Below are positions 1 to 8,192 of a stretch of 20,510 bases of DNA, in pieces. Positions within the stretch are counted from its first letter, which is position 1; each line of letters starts with the position of its first letter. This DNA comes from a bacterium (GTDB lineage Bacteria > JAMCPX01), in contig JAJYJX010000018.1 in the NCBI GenBank assembly GCA_021789095.1, positions 1 to 20,510 of the forward strand, read 5' to 3'. The position numbers were made by a program, and so were the translations under genes. Below the pieces are notes generated by a model. That model worked only from the letters and a program-made list of their open reading frames with translations. It did no database searches and was not told where the DNA came from.

Positions 1-72
1 ATACTTAACCCCGGCACTGTGGTGAATGGTATAGTAGATATCATTTCACCCGGCATATTGAAAATGAAATGA
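1..72 (+). CDS. 3' end of an upstream gene, possibly TetR-family regulator
   Basis: Frame 1 is open from the window edge to a TGA at 70-72, and the other two forward frames stop within 25 bases. The last residues read ILNPGTVVNGIVDIISPGIL followed by KMK. The pattern of an N-P, a short amphipathic helix and a terminal G-[IL]-L-K resembles the C-terminal helix of many TetR-type repressors, which often head efflux operons. That identification is inference from 23 residues only. The stop lies 8 bases before the tolC-like start and overlaps its ribosome binding site, so the two genes are probably co-transcribed. Confidence 0.35.
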   Translation: MLNPGTVVNGIVDIISPGILKMK

Positions 73-80
73 GGAGATGC

Positions 81-1409
81 ATGAAGATAAGAATCGTATT
101 ATCTTGTTTGTTAATCATTACAGCGGCTTTACCGTATAAAGCAACTGCCTGCGAGACATTAAATCTTGATGAAGCAGTCAGACTTGCGATAAATAATAAT
201 AAGGATATAAAGCAGGTACAGGAAGAAAAAAATGCGGCACATGCCCGCCTTATCCAGGCACGGGCGGGATTCATGCCGAGCGTTACAGCCTCAGGAATTT
301 ATACCTTCACCCATCAGGTACCCATGATTCCCATACCTGCCGGCTCGTTTGGGTCCAACTTACCGCCTACTACACTGAATGTGAGGCTTGATACTACATT
401 TGAATACATTGCAGGGTTCAATGCGGTATGGCCGTTATTTTCGGGAGGCATGGTATGGCATAACTATTCGGCTTCAAGATACCTTTACGAATCTGCGTCC
501 GAGGCGGAACAGGCGGAAAAACAGAATATCATATACCAGGTTAAAAAGGCTTACTACAACCTGCTGCTCGCATCAGAATCCGTTGATGTCTTAAAACACT
601 CGATGGACCTGGCATCGGAGCATTTCAGGGTCACCAGGGACAGGTACAATGCAGGTGAGGCATCGGAGCTCGATATGTTGAATGCCAATGTCAGCCTTTC
701 AAACCTGGAGCCGCAGTTTATAGCGGCCGGGAACAATGTAAAAATAGCAGCACTTGCATTAAAGAACCTGCTCGGCGTTGATTTTACCGGGGATGTGTGT
801 GCAAACCCGGATGTAATGATACCGCAATTTTCCAACGATCTTGGTTATTATCAGACACAGGCAGAGCAGGATAATTACCAGTTGAAAATCCTGGATAAGC
901 AGATTTCTGCAACGAATGATTACAAAAAACTGTCTATCGGCAGGTTTTCTCCGACCCTTGCACTCGCAGGCAATTACAACTGGCTGACCAATAGTTTTTC
1001 AGGTGCCTGGCAGGATATATACCAGGCTGAGTTGGTCCTTGCGATACCGCTGTTCAACGGCGGAGCCGATGTAGGAAGGGTAAAAGAAGCGTCTTCAAAT
1101 TATTACAAACTCGTGTTTGCCAAATCAGAGGCAGAAGACAATATAAGGATCTCTACGGAAGCGGCGTACTCAAATGCATCGGTGTCCGAGAAAGAGATTC
1201 AATCCGCTAAAAATGCACTGGACACGGCACAGAAGGCGGAAAACATTGCAGAAGAGCAGTACAGGATAGGCATGGCTACAAACCTTGACGTGCTCAATGC
1301 AAACCTTGGTCTTAAAGAAGCACAGATGAACTACATAAAGGCCAAGTATAATTATCTTCTCGCCATTGCCGAACTGGAAATGATTATAGGTTCGGCTTCT
1401 GCCGAGTAG
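81..1409 (+). CDS. TolC-family outer membrane efflux channel protein
   Basis: Trimeric outer-membrane/periplasmic channel that completes a tripartite efflux pump with the EmrA- and EmrB-like proteins encoded just downstream. The 442-residue product starts with a signal peptide (hydrophobic stretch at about residues 5-17, likely cleavage after ATA before Cys24). It then shows the two internally repeated halves of the family: LNLDEAVRLAINNN near the N terminus, RAGFMPSVTASG, a LDMLNANVSL segment, the second-half strand region RFSPTLALAGNYNW, and LDVLNANLGLKEAQMNY before the terminal helix. The start at 81 is preferred over an in-frame ATG at 69 because GAGGAG at 71-76 sits 4 bases upstream of it. 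Cys24 could be read as a weak lipobox, but the -3 residue is not Leu, so a non-lipidated protein is more likely. The stop is TAG. Confidence 0.93.
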   Translation: MKIRIVLSCLLIITAALPYKATACETLNLDEAVRLAINNNKDIKQVQEEKNAAHARLIQARAGFMPSVTASGIYTFTHQVPMIPIPAGSFGSNLPPTTLNVRLDTTFEYIAGFNAVWPLFSGGMVWHNYSASRYLYESASEAEQAEKQNIIYQVKKAYYNLLLASESVDVLKHSMDLASEHFRVTRDRYNAGEASELDMLNANVSLSNLEPQFIAAGNNVKIAALALKNLLGVDFTGDVCANPDVMIPQFSNDLGYYQTQAEQDNYQLKILDKQISATNDYKKLSIGRFSPTLALAGNYNWLTNSFSGAWQDIYQAELVLAIPLFNGGADVGRVKEASSNYYKLVFAKSEAEDNIRISTEAAYSNASVSEKEIQSAKNALDTAQKAENIAEEQYRIGMATNLDVLNANLGLKEAQMNYIKAKYNYLLAIAELEMIIGSASAE

Positions 1410-1457
1410 CCGGGATACGAAAAAACAATTCTTAAATAAGAAGAAAGGAACCCAAAC

Positions 1458-2420
1458 ATGGAAGAAACGATAAAACCGCATACGGGCAAAAGCAAGAAAA
1501 AACTCCTGCGTCAGCCAAGGGTGTTCATCCCTTTAATCCTGATAATCCTCGGACTCATCTTTGGCCTTGTATGGTGGAGATACTGGGCAAATTTTGTTTA
1601 TACGGAGGACGCACAGGTGGACGCACATTTGATCATACTAAGCTCTCCCCTGCCCGCCTATATCTCGCAGCTCAATGTGGACGAAGGGAATACCGTCGTC
1701 AAGCAACAGCCGCTCGCAGTCGTTACCTTATCCAGCATAATAACCGACAAGGACCTCAAATCGGCCCGGGCCGAGGCACACATTCAATATCAACGGGCGC
1801 AAAACGCTGTTGACGTGTTGAATGCCCAATTGCTCGATGACAGGAAAAACATGGAAAGACTTGAACGCATATACAAAAAGGGCGGTACAAGCGAACAGAA
1901 TCTGCTGGACGCTAAAACCAGGTACGAGGTAACAAAGGCGCAGTACGAATCCGCCCAGATCACGTTAGGGCTTGCCAGTAATATATTGGATGCCACCTAC
2001 AACAGGCTCGAAGGCATTGTGCTGAAAAGCCCGATCAACGGAAGGGTTTCCCAGAGATATGCAAACCTTGGGCAGAATATGTCCCCGGGAGAACCGATCT
2101 TTGGACTTGTAGACCTCAATGATGTGTGGATAGAGGCAAACATAAAAGAAACCCATGTAGGTTCTGTAAGACCCGGGCAAAGGGTTGATATAGATGTCGA
2201 TACCTATCCTGGTGTCCCGTTTACAGGAACAGTCCTGCACGTGGAGTCTGCCACGGTAGGCGCTTACTCGGTCATACCTTCAGAAAACCCTTCAGGCACA
2301 TTCATCAAGATCGTCCAGCGTGTACCCATAAAAATAGCGGTTGACACAAGGGGCTATACCCTCAGGCCCGGCATGTCGGTAGAAGTGAAGATCCATGCAA
2401 GAAAATTTTCATGGCTGTAA
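1458..2420 (+). CDS. emrA: EmrA-like HlyD-family membrane fusion protein
   Basis: Periplasmic adaptor linking an inner-membrane MFS drug pump to the TolC-like channel. The 320-residue protein has a short basic cytoplasmic N terminus, one transmembrane helix (about residues 22-40), and the split biotinyl/lipoyl domain around YTEDAQVDAHL (48-58) and LKSPINGRVS (189-198). Between these lies an alpha-helical coiled-coil hairpin at about 95-185, followed by the beta-barrel region. The segment NPSGTFIKIVQRVPIKI (277-293) is typical of EmrA-type adaptors. An AAAGGA motif precedes the ATG. The gene overlaps emrB by 10 bases, implying translational coupling. Family assignment is firm; the substrate cannot be told from sequence. 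Confidence 0.94.
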   Translation: MEETIKPHTGKSKKKLLRQPRVFIPLILIILGLIFGLVWWRYWANFVYTEDAQVDAHLIILSSPLPAYISQLNVDEGNTVVKQQPLAVVTLSSIITDKDLKSARAEAHIQYQRAQNAVDVLNAQLLDDRKNMERLERIYKKGGTSEQNLLDAKTRYEVTKAQYESAQITLGLASNILDATYNRLEGIVLKSPINGRVSQRYANLGQNMSPGEPIFGLVDLNDVWIEANIKETHVGSVRPGQRVDIDVDTYPGVPFTGTVLHVESATVGAYSVIPSENPSGTFIKIVQRVPIKIAVDTRGYTLRPGMSVEVKIHARKFSWL

Positions 2421-4006
2421 ACGGCAACACTCCCGACATCAACGGTAACAACAAGTCATACAAGTGGTGGGTCCTTGCCATTGTCATGATAGGCAGCTTC
2501 ATGGGGGTGCTGGATAATTCCGTTGTCAATGTCGCCCTTCCCCACTTCATGGTCGCATTCGGTGCAAACACGGAGCAGGTGGAATGGATCGTCACGGCGT
2601 ACATGCTCGCATTTGCCATCCTTATGCCGCTGGCAGTATGGTTGAGGAACCTTCTTGGTCTGAAGGTGGCATTCCTGTTTGAGCTTGCATTGTTTGTTAT
2701 AGGTTCTTTTTTGTGCAGTCTTTCCTGGAGCCTTGAGTCACTCATCGTATTCAGGCTCGTACAGGCAATTGGCGCCGGTGATATCATGCCCACAGGCATG
2801 ACGCTGATCTCAGAGGTCTTCCCGAAGGAGGAAAGGGGGTTTGCCCTCGGCATGTGGGGTATGGGTATAACGGTTGCACCTGCTATAGGACCAACACTTG
2901 GCGGGTATCTTCTGGATCATGTAAGCTGGCACGCACTTTTTTACATCAACATCCCGATAGGAGTAATTGCATTCTTCTGGGGACTGAGTATTTTAAAACC
3001 CGCAAAAGGCGATATGAATGTTTTAAAGAGCTTTGATTTCATAGGCTTTATAACCTTTGGCTTATTCCTCGGCACCTTGCTGGTGGCACTTACAAAAGGA
3101 GAAGAAAAGGGCTGGTCGTCCGGTTATATACTGAACCTGTTTGCAGTATCATATTTTTCCTTCTTCCTTTTTATCATTACGGAGTTTTCGGTCAAGAAAC
3201 CGATCATAGACCTGTCCATATTCAGGAACTATAATTTTGTTCTCCTCAATATCCTCGGGATCATGAGGTCCATAGCCCTTTTCGGCACCGTTTTCCTGCT
3301 TCCGCTGTTTTTCCAGAACCTTATGGGATATTCGGCGACGATGACCGGCATGCTTTTGATTCCTCAGGCCGTCATGGTATCGTTCGGCATGCCTCTGGCA
3401 GGTAAGATCGTGGATAAGATGGGTCCGAAATTTCCTCTTATATTCGGGATACTGCTGACGTCCTTTTCTCTCTATTACTTTTACTCGCTTTCCCTGCTTT
3501 CCGATTATACGTTTATCGCAGTCGGGTTGATGATGCGCGGATTCGGCATAAGCTTTATCATGGCGCCTGTTACAAGCGCGGCCATCAATTCTCTGAAACC
3601 CGAGGAGATTAACCTCGGATCGGGCATGCTGAATGTTATCATGCAGACAGGCGGCACATTCGGAATAGCAATGCTCGGCACTATCCTTGATATGAGAACA
3701 GACTTTCATATGGCAACGTATGCAGGTCATTTCTACCCATCTTCACCGCTGACCCAGACATTTCTCCACAGGATTTCAGAATATGCTGTACTCAAAGGCG
3801 CCAGCTTCTACAATGCTGCAATAGCAGGAAAGGGAGGTTTCCTGATGTACCTGCATCAATGGGCAATGGTGAATGCATTTGATGATGCATTTCTGGTTAC
3901 GGGCATCATAGTGTTTATAGGCATAATTCCGGCCTTAATGTTCAGGAACATTGTTTTCAGAAAGAAAAAACCTTCCAAAGAAGATATAGAGCTAATGGAG
4001 ATGTAA
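2411..4006 (+). CDS. emrB: EmrB/QacA-type (DHA2) MFS drug efflux transporter
   Basis: Proton-driven multidrug transporter of the 14-helix DHA2 branch of the major facilitator superfamily, located in the inner membrane. The 531-residue length fits the family. Near the N terminus is the LDNSVVNVALPHF signature of helix 1, followed by QVEWIVTAYMLAFAILMPL. The antiporter motif C region is WGMGITVAPAIGPTLGGYLL, followed by ALFYINIPIG. Long hydrophobic segments continue through the C-terminal half, and a basic cytoplasmic tail ends the protein. The ATG lies inside the last codons of emrA, with no strong ribosome binding site of its own, so translation probably depends on emrA. The tolC-emrA-emrB order makes a self-contained tripartite pump. 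No dedicated terminator was seen after the stop. Confidence 0.95.
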   Translation: MAVNGNTPDINGNNKSYKWWVLAIVMIGSFMGVLDNSVVNVALPHFMVAFGANTEQVEWIVTAYMLAFAILMPLAVWLRNLLGLKVAFLFELALFVIGSFLCSLSWSLESLIVFRLVQAIGAGDIMPTGMTLISEVFPKEERGFALGMWGMGITVAPAIGPTLGGYLLDHVSWHALFYINIPIGVIAFFWGLSILKPAKGDMNVLKSFDFIGFITFGLFLGTLLVALTKGEEKGWSSGYILNLFAVSYFSFFLFIITEFSVKKPIIDLSIFRNYNFVLLNILGIMRSIALFGTVFLLPLFFQNLMGYSATMTGMLLIPQAVMVSFGMPLAGKIVDKMGPKFPLIFGILLTSFSLYYFYSLSLLSDYTFIAVGLMMRGFGISFIMAPVTSAAINSLKPEEINLGSGMLNVIMQTGGTFGIAMLGTILDMRTDFHMATYAGHFYPSSPLTQTFLHRISEYAVLKGASFYNAAIAGKGGFLMYLHQWAMVNAFDDAFLVTGIIVFIGIIPALMFRNIVFRKKKPSKEDIELMEM

Positions 4007-4052
4007 GATGTACAGCACCCATACCCTTATTATGCTATGAGCGTAAGTTTGA

Positions 4053-4081
4053 TTGACACATAAGTGCTGAGCATATATTTT
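4053..4081 (+). promoter_or_regulatory. sigma-70-like promoter of the LolA-like gene
   Basis: A perfect TTGACA box at 4053-4058 is followed after 17 bases by TATTTT at 4076-4081. Transcription would begin near 4088, just before the GGAGG at 4093-4097. This supports the start codon at 4103 over the upstream in-frame ATG at 4064, which would lie before the transcription start. Prediction from consensus only. Confidence 0.5.
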
Positions 4082-4102
4082 TCAGAAATCATGGAGGTAG
4101 AT

Positions 4103-4837
4103 ATGAAAAAGTTAAGCTTGTTTTTAATGGTACCGCTTGTGATCCTACTTGTTAATGCATCCGCACCTTTAACCGGCAACGAGGTGCTTAAAAAGATAGA
4201 CGACCAGCAATTGACAAAGGACAAGATTAGCGTGGCACAGATGAAACTGATAGACAGCAGCGGTACAACCACTGAACGGACATTAAAGATGTATACAAAG
4301 GGTTCCGACGACCACCTTATAAGGTTTCTTTCGCCTGAGGATATCAAGGGAACCGGGTTCCTGTCGCGCAGCAGTGACAACATGTGGCTGTATCTGCCGT
4401 CCCTCGGCAAGGTCAGGAGAATAGCGGGCCATGTATCACACGGCAACTTCATGGGCTCTGATTTCAGCTACAAGGATTTAAGCTCGACAGGCCTGGAAAA
4501 GGATTTTACGGCAACAGTTGAAAGCTACAAGAATGGAGAATATCAACTGCTGCTTAAGCCCAGGTCAAGCGATTCCTCGTACAGCATGATAAAGCTTTGG
4601 GTGAAAGACGACACCTTCGTACCATTGAAAATGGAGTTCTATGACCCTTCAGGGAAGCTTCTCAAGATACTTGTAAACACGGAGTTTAAGGAGATCGGCG
4701 GAAAATGGTTCCCGATGTCCATGGATATGCATAATGTTCAGGAAAATCATAAAACAGAAATTGTTGTAAAAGAACTGAAGATCGACACAGGACTGAAAGA
4801 CAGCATGTTCACCGAGAGAACGCTGAAAGAACAGTAA
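4103..4837 (+). CDS. LolA-like outer membrane lipoprotein-sorting protein
   Basis: Predicted periplasmic protein of the LolA-like 'outer membrane lipoprotein-sorting protein' family, whose members have an open beta-barrel fold thought to carry lipids or lipoproteins. The 244-residue product starts with a signal peptide (KKLSLFLMVPLVILLVNASA), then GNEVLKKIDDQQLTKDK. It carries the diagnostic block MWLYLPSLGKVRRI followed by GSDFSYKDL, and a later WFPMSMDMHN strand. The ATG at 4103 has GGAGG 5 bases upstream. Relatives are commonly encoded beside an MMPL/RND-type exporter, but none lies in this window; the nearest transporter is the EmrAB-TolC operon 96 bases upstream. Its own promoter suggests independent transcription. 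The exact cargo is unknown, and it is distinct from housekeeping LolA. Confidence 0.85.
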   Translation: MKKLSLFLMVPLVILLVNASAPLTGNEVLKKIDDQQLTKDKISVAQMKLIDSSGTTTERTLKMYTKGSDDHLIRFLSPEDIKGTGFLSRSSDNMWLYLPSLGKVRRIAGHVSHGNFMGSDFSYKDLSSTGLEKDFTATVESYKNGEYQLLLKPRSSDSSYSMIKLWVKDDTFVPLKMEFYDPSGKLLKILVNTEFKEIGGKWFPMSMDMHNVQENHKTEIVVKELKIDTGLKDSMFTERTLKEQ

Positions 4838-4884
4838 ACCCCATTACAAAGTCAGCCTTAATAAAACGGAGGCTTAATACATTC

Positions 4885-4914
4885 TGCGCGGGATTGGCAT
4901 GCCAATCCCGCGCA
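4885..4914. repeat. 30-nt perfect palindrome
   Basis: TGCGCGGGATTGGCA is followed directly by its exact reverse complement TGCCAATCCCGCGCA, with no spacer. The palindrome begins 47 bases after the LolA-like stop. As RNA it would form a strong GC-rich hairpin, but no T-run follows on either strand, so it is not a standard intrinsic terminator. It could be a transcription-attenuating hairpin, a dimer-binding operator or a dispersed palindromic repeat. Confidence 0.85.
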
Positions 4915-4953
4915 CTTCCCGGTGGATCTATAAATGACTTCATTAATGTTTTA

Positions 4954-4973
4954 ACATAACATTTTTGTAATAT
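4954..4973. promoter_or_regulatory. Putative enhancer/operator site upstream of the barrel-permease operon
   Basis: ACATAACATTTTTGTAATAT is an imperfect inverted repeat (ATAACA-N4-TGTAAT). It matches, at 17 of 20 positions, the perfect palindrome at 9217-9236 upstream of the P-II gene. A partly overlapping ATGTT-TT-AACAT repeat lies at 4946-4957. The centre is about 115 bases upstream of the predicted sigma-54 start site, a normal distance for an enhancer-binding activator. The protein that binds it is unknown. Confidence 0.55.
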
Positions 4974-5052
4974 AGTGTAATCTCTTCTAAAAAACATCTG
5001 TATACCCCGAAAACCCGCATCAAAAGCCTATCCTGACTATTTCTGCACATAC

Positions 5053-5068
5053 TGGCATGTACTGTGCT
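5053..5068 (+). promoter_or_regulatory. sigma-54 (-24/-12) promoter
   Basis: TGGCATGTACTGTGCT matches the TGGCAC-N5-TTGC consensus, with the invariant GG (5054-5055) and GC (5066-5067) correctly spaced. The predicted start is near 5079, giving a 13-base leader that just contains the AGGAGGTGA ribosome binding site. It would drive the outer-membrane protein, permease, phosphatase and probably the kinase. Activity requires a sigma-54 activator, for which the repeat at 4954-4973 is the candidate site. Confidence 0.65.
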
Positions 5069-5091
5069 TTTGCAAGCTTTAGGAGGTGACT

Positions 5092-5838
5092 ATGAAACAG
5101 ATAAAGCTTGCGGGGTTTATGATACTGGCATTGATTTTGGGAGCGGCGACCAAGGCGTTTGCAACACCTTCAACCACATATTGGACACCGGATATAATGG
5201 ATATTCAGACATACGGTGTTCCCCATCTTGGCATAGACAACTATTATACGATTGATAACAGGGCAAATGGAGGCAGTGCGTTCCCCACGGATCTGGGACT
5301 TACCATAGGGGTACTGCCGTTTGATAAGGTTCAGATGGAGGTCGGCGTTGACGCAATGGAACCGTCCAAATACCCCTACATGTTCAATGCAAAGATCGGT
5401 AAACCGGAAGGATTGCTGTTCAACGGTTCGCCGGGATGGGGCATCGGCATATTCGACGTGGGTACGGAACCGCAGGTCACGGGGTATGACATAGGCTACG
5501 TGCTCATCGGTAAAACAATACCCTATTTCGGCAGGTTTACCCTCTCTTACTATTACGGCAATCACGGTACACTTGTGAACAGTGACGGTAATCCTGAGAA
5601 TCAGGGCTGGATGATAGCCTGCGACAGAACGATTATCAATATCAACAAAGACTGGATGGATTCCATCGCGCTTGCAGCAGACTATGCATCAGGAAAGAAC
5701 TACATAGGCGGCGGAGGATTCGGGTTGTATTTCAATTTCACAAAGAACATGGATGTCCTCACAGGTCCGGTATGGTTCAACGATGTCAAAATGAACGGCG
5801 ACTGGAAGTGGACCACACAGCTGGACATAAACTTTTAA
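5092..5838 (+). CDS. Putative outer membrane beta-barrel protein, function unknown
   Basis: The 248-residue product has a clear signal peptide (KQIKLAGFMILALILGAATK, cleavage after AFA). The mature part is made of short alternating hydrophobic/aromatic strands separated by Gly/Asn/Asp-rich turns, and it ends in LDINF with a terminal Phe, the usual outer-membrane barrel signature. I do not recognise a named family. A porin-like or channel role is inferred from the fold pattern and from the amino-acid permease encoded 12 bases downstream. The ATG at 5092 lies 3 bases after AGGAGGTGA; an in-frame GTG at 5086 falls inside the ribosome binding site and is rejected. A sigma-54 promoter lies immediately upstream, suggesting expression under nitrogen limitation or a similar stress. 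Confidence 0.75.
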   Translation: MKQIKLAGFMILALILGAATKAFATPSTTYWTPDIMDIQTYGVPHLGIDNYYTIDNRANGGSAFPTDLGLTIGVLPFDKVQMEVGVDAMEPSKYPYMFNAKIGKPEGLLFNGSPGWGIGIFDVGTEPQVTGYDIGYVLIGKTIPYFGRFTLSYYYGNHGTLVNSDGNPENQGWMIACDRTIININKDWMDSIALAADYASGKNYIGGGGFGLYFNFTKNMDVLTGPVWFNDVKMNGDWKWTTQLDINF

Positions 5839-5850
5839 AAGGAGCCACTT

Positions 5851-7410
5851 ATGAATCAGGAAAAAACAAACACACAGGTTAAATCGACACTTGGTTTGAC
5901 AGGTGTAACGGTAAATGCGATGGCACTGATCGCACCGGGCGCGTTCTTGTGGATCACGTATCAGATGCAGGCCGCTGCCACGGCACCGAGCGGCGCATCG
6001 GTGGCGTCCGATATATGGTCGGGCATAGTCTTTGCGCTTATATTGGCGTTCCTTACAGCGCTCTCCTATGCAGAGCTTGCAAGGATATATCCCGAGGCGG
6101 GGTTCGGCAGTTCCTACTATTTCGCGGAAAAAGCGTTTCTTGACCGTGAGAACACGCAACATCACAGATGGGCACGGCTTGCCAAGCTGGTCACCGGATG
6201 GGCTGCACACCTCTTCTACTGGGTATATCCCGGTGTGATGGTCGCCATGATGGCGATACTGATAGGATACATATTTACGGCGTTCACAGGGTATACCATG
6301 ACAAACACGGAGCTTACCGTCATAGCCGTGGCTTTTGCCGCTGTTGCAGGATACATAGCATACCGCGGTGTTACGGGATCGACACTCACGGCCTTTATCA
6401 TTAATGTAGTCCAGTTGATCTCGTTGATCGGCTTCAGCATTGCGGCGATCATCTACAGACTGCACAACCCGGCACACGCCGCAACATGGGCGTTCAGCAG
6501 TGCATGGGACGTGGTCAAGATACACTCTATACAGGGCGTACTGATACAGTCCACGATTGCGATCCTCATACTTGTCGGATTCGAAAGCTCTACTGCGTTC
6601 GCGGCAGAGGCAAAGAACCCGAAACGCGACATCCCGAGGGCCGTGATCATCTCGCTCATTATCCAGGGACTGTTTGCATACCTCTTCGAATATTTTGCGG
6701 CAGGCTACATGGTAAACGAAAAGCTGATCAACACGGCTGTCAACGGCGCTGTCAGCACGACCGTAACAGGCCTGGCTGCGGCCGGGGCATCGAGTGCGCC
6801 AATGGGCGATATGTCCATACTTTTGGGGAACACCCTGCTCCGGGGCATAGGGTTCGGTTTGATGATCACCATAGCTATTACGGTGGCACTTGCAATCCTC
6901 GGAACAACACTTAGTTGTATGAATACGGCTGTTCGTGTAAGTTATGCTATGGCACAGGACAAAGAAATGCCCAATATATTGAACGCCTTGCACGGACGCT
7001 TTGCAACACCCCATAGGGCTATATGGGTGCTCGTTATCGTGTCCTCGCTTATCGCGGCTATCGGCGTACGCTCTGTTGTCGGATTGACAGGCATAACCCT
7101 TGCATCGAACTTCGGTACCTTTGTGCTGTACGGACTGACATGCCTTTGGACCATCGTTGCATTTGCAGAGCATAAGCAATTCAATACAATAAAGCATATA
7201 GTGATTCCGGTACTCGGGCTTATAGCCAATCTGGCGATGCTGGGCGCAATCCTGTACCTGTACATTATAGGTAACAGCGATGCCAAACACGAGGCTTATA
7301 TCTGCTTTGCTATAGCGGGTATATGGGCGATTGCAAGCGCAGTGTACGTGCTGGTCAGCAGCAGGAAGGCCGGCCGGCCGATTATAGGTCTCCAGTATAA
7401 AGGACAGTGA
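5851..7410 (+). CDS. APC-superfamily amino acid permease
   Basis: Inner-membrane amino acid transporter of the APC superfamily, 519 residues, with about 12 hydrophobic helices. Helix 1 contains GLTGVTVNAMALIAPGAFL, matching the G-x-G-type substrate-binding loop region. It is followed by LSYAELARIYPEAGFGSSYY, the conserved loop after helix 2 in this superfamily. Later, GFESSTAFAAEAKNPKRDIP is the strongly conserved helix 6 to cytoplasmic loop motif of amino acid permeases. AAAGGAG precedes the ATG. Its stop codon overlaps the start of the PP2C phosphatase gene (GTGA), so the two are translationally coupled, which is unusual for a permease. Substrate specificity is not readable; uptake of amino acids as a nitrogen source is inferred from the sigma-54 promoter and nearby P-II gene. 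Confidence 0.92.
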   Translation: MNQEKTNTQVKSTLGLTGVTVNAMALIAPGAFLWITYQMQAAATAPSGASVASDIWSGIVFALILAFLTALSYAELARIYPEAGFGSSYYFAEKAFLDRENTQHHRWARLAKLVTGWAAHLFYWVYPGVMVAMMAILIGYIFTAFTGYTMTNTELTVIAVAFAAVAGYIAYRGVTGSTLTAFIINVVQLISLIGFSIAAIIYRLHNPAHAATWAFSSAWDVVKIHSIQGVLIQSTIAILILVGFESSTAFAAEAKNPKRDIPRAVIISLIIQGLFAYLFEYFAAGYMVNEKLINTAVNGAVSTTVTGLAAAGASSAPMGDMSILLGNTLLRGIGFGLMITIAITVALAILGTTLSCMNTAVRVSYAMAQDKEMPNILNALHGRFATPHRAIWVLVIVSSLIAAIGVRSVVGLTGITLASNFGTFVLYGLTCLWTIVAFAEHKQFNTIKHIVIPVLGLIANLAMLGAILYLYIIGNSDAKHEAYICFAIAGIWAIASAVYVLVSSRKAGRPIIGLQYKGQ

Positions 7411-8192
7411 ATCCGCTCTTGCCGAAATTCGATTTCTTCGAGCTGACGGACAAGGGACCGGTCAGGGAAAACAACGAGGACGCAATAAAGTTCTGGCAGT
7501 ACGAAGACGGAGTCCTGATGATCGTGGCAGACGGACTGGGTGCCCACAATGCAGGCGAGGTTGCGAGCACCCTTGCCGTTGAGGTAATTGAAAGAGAGAT
7601 GTCAGGAGCATCAGGTGCCGGGTTGTCAATGAAAAACCTGAAGCATGCGGTACAGCAGGCAAACCTTGAAATCTATCAAAAAGCCATAACAGTGCCGGAG
7701 CTGTATCGTATGGGAGCTGCGACAACGGTCAGCATGCTCACCGGCAGTATGCTATTCACGGCCAATATCGGTGATTGCAGGTTATACATGCTGCGCAATG
7801 GAACATTGACCCAGCTTACAAAAGATCACACATGGGTAGGTGAGCGTGTTCTGTTCGGAATTATTACACCTGAAGAGGCGCGCACGCACCCAAACCGCCA
7901 CCTCCTTACCCGCTATCTGGGATATGAGCTGCTTGCTGCAATAGACTTTTTAAAAATAGATGTTCAGGCAGGTGATGTGATTTTTCAGTGCAGCGATGGT
8001 GCTTATGAAGTACTTCTTGACTCAGAACTGTCTGAACTGCTGCAGACGCACAAACCTGAGGATGCCTGTAAAGCCATTGTTCAACAGGCAAGGGATGCCG
8101 GAGCCTCTGATAATATAAGCATACAGGTACTCTCGATCATTTCATGCGGAGCTCAGGCGGAACAGCCGGTATGGTGGCGGTTCTGGCGGTGA
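7407..8192 (+). CDS. PP2C-family Ser/Thr protein phosphatase
   Basis: Metal-dependent phosphoserine/phosphothreonine phosphatase of the bacterial PP2C (Stp/PrpC) type; soluble, 261 residues. The PPM motifs appear in order: RENNEDA (20-26), VADGLGAHNAGEVAS (40-54), ANIGDCRLYMLRNG (119-132), the TRYLG region (168-172), CSDG (195-198) and ASDN (233-236). The metal-binding aspartates D25, D42, D197 and D235 are all present, so it should be active. The usual GDSR is GDCR here. The start is a GTG overlapping the permease TGA by 4 bases. The protein ends in PVWWRFWR, an unusual Trp/Arg-rich tail that may touch the membrane. The next gene is a Hanks-type kinase, giving a classic opposing pair. Confidence 0.94.
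   Translation: MNPLLPKFDFFELTDKGPVRENNEDAIKFWQYEDGVLMIVADGLGAHNAGEVASTLAVEVIEREMSGASGAGLSMKNLKHAVQQANLEIYQKAITVPELYRMGAATTVSMLTGSMLFTANIGDCRLYMLRNGTLTQLTKDHTWVGERVLFGIITPEEARTHPNRHLLTRYLGYELLAAIDFLKIDVQAGDVIFQCSDGAYEVLLDSELSELLQTHKPEDACKAIVQQARDAGASDNISIQVLSIISCGAQAEQPVWWRFWR

Noticed and set aside
81-1409. Global recoding of TAG as an amino acid, prompted by the ribD TAG
   Set aside because: The tolC-like gene and the P-II gene both end in TAG at their natural C-terminal lengths, so TAG acts as a stop in this genome.
4064-4102. Earlier in-frame ATG for the LolA-like gene
   Set aside because: It lies between the predicted -35 and -10 boxes and would put 13 non-signal residues before a textbook signal peptide; ATG 4103 has GGAGG correctly placed.
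5689-7290. Long minus-strand open frame of 533 codons opposite the permease gene
   Set aside because: It is antisense to a clearly coding permease, is extremely rich in Cys, Arg, His and Tyr, and has no domain-like pattern; it is a shadow of codon bias.
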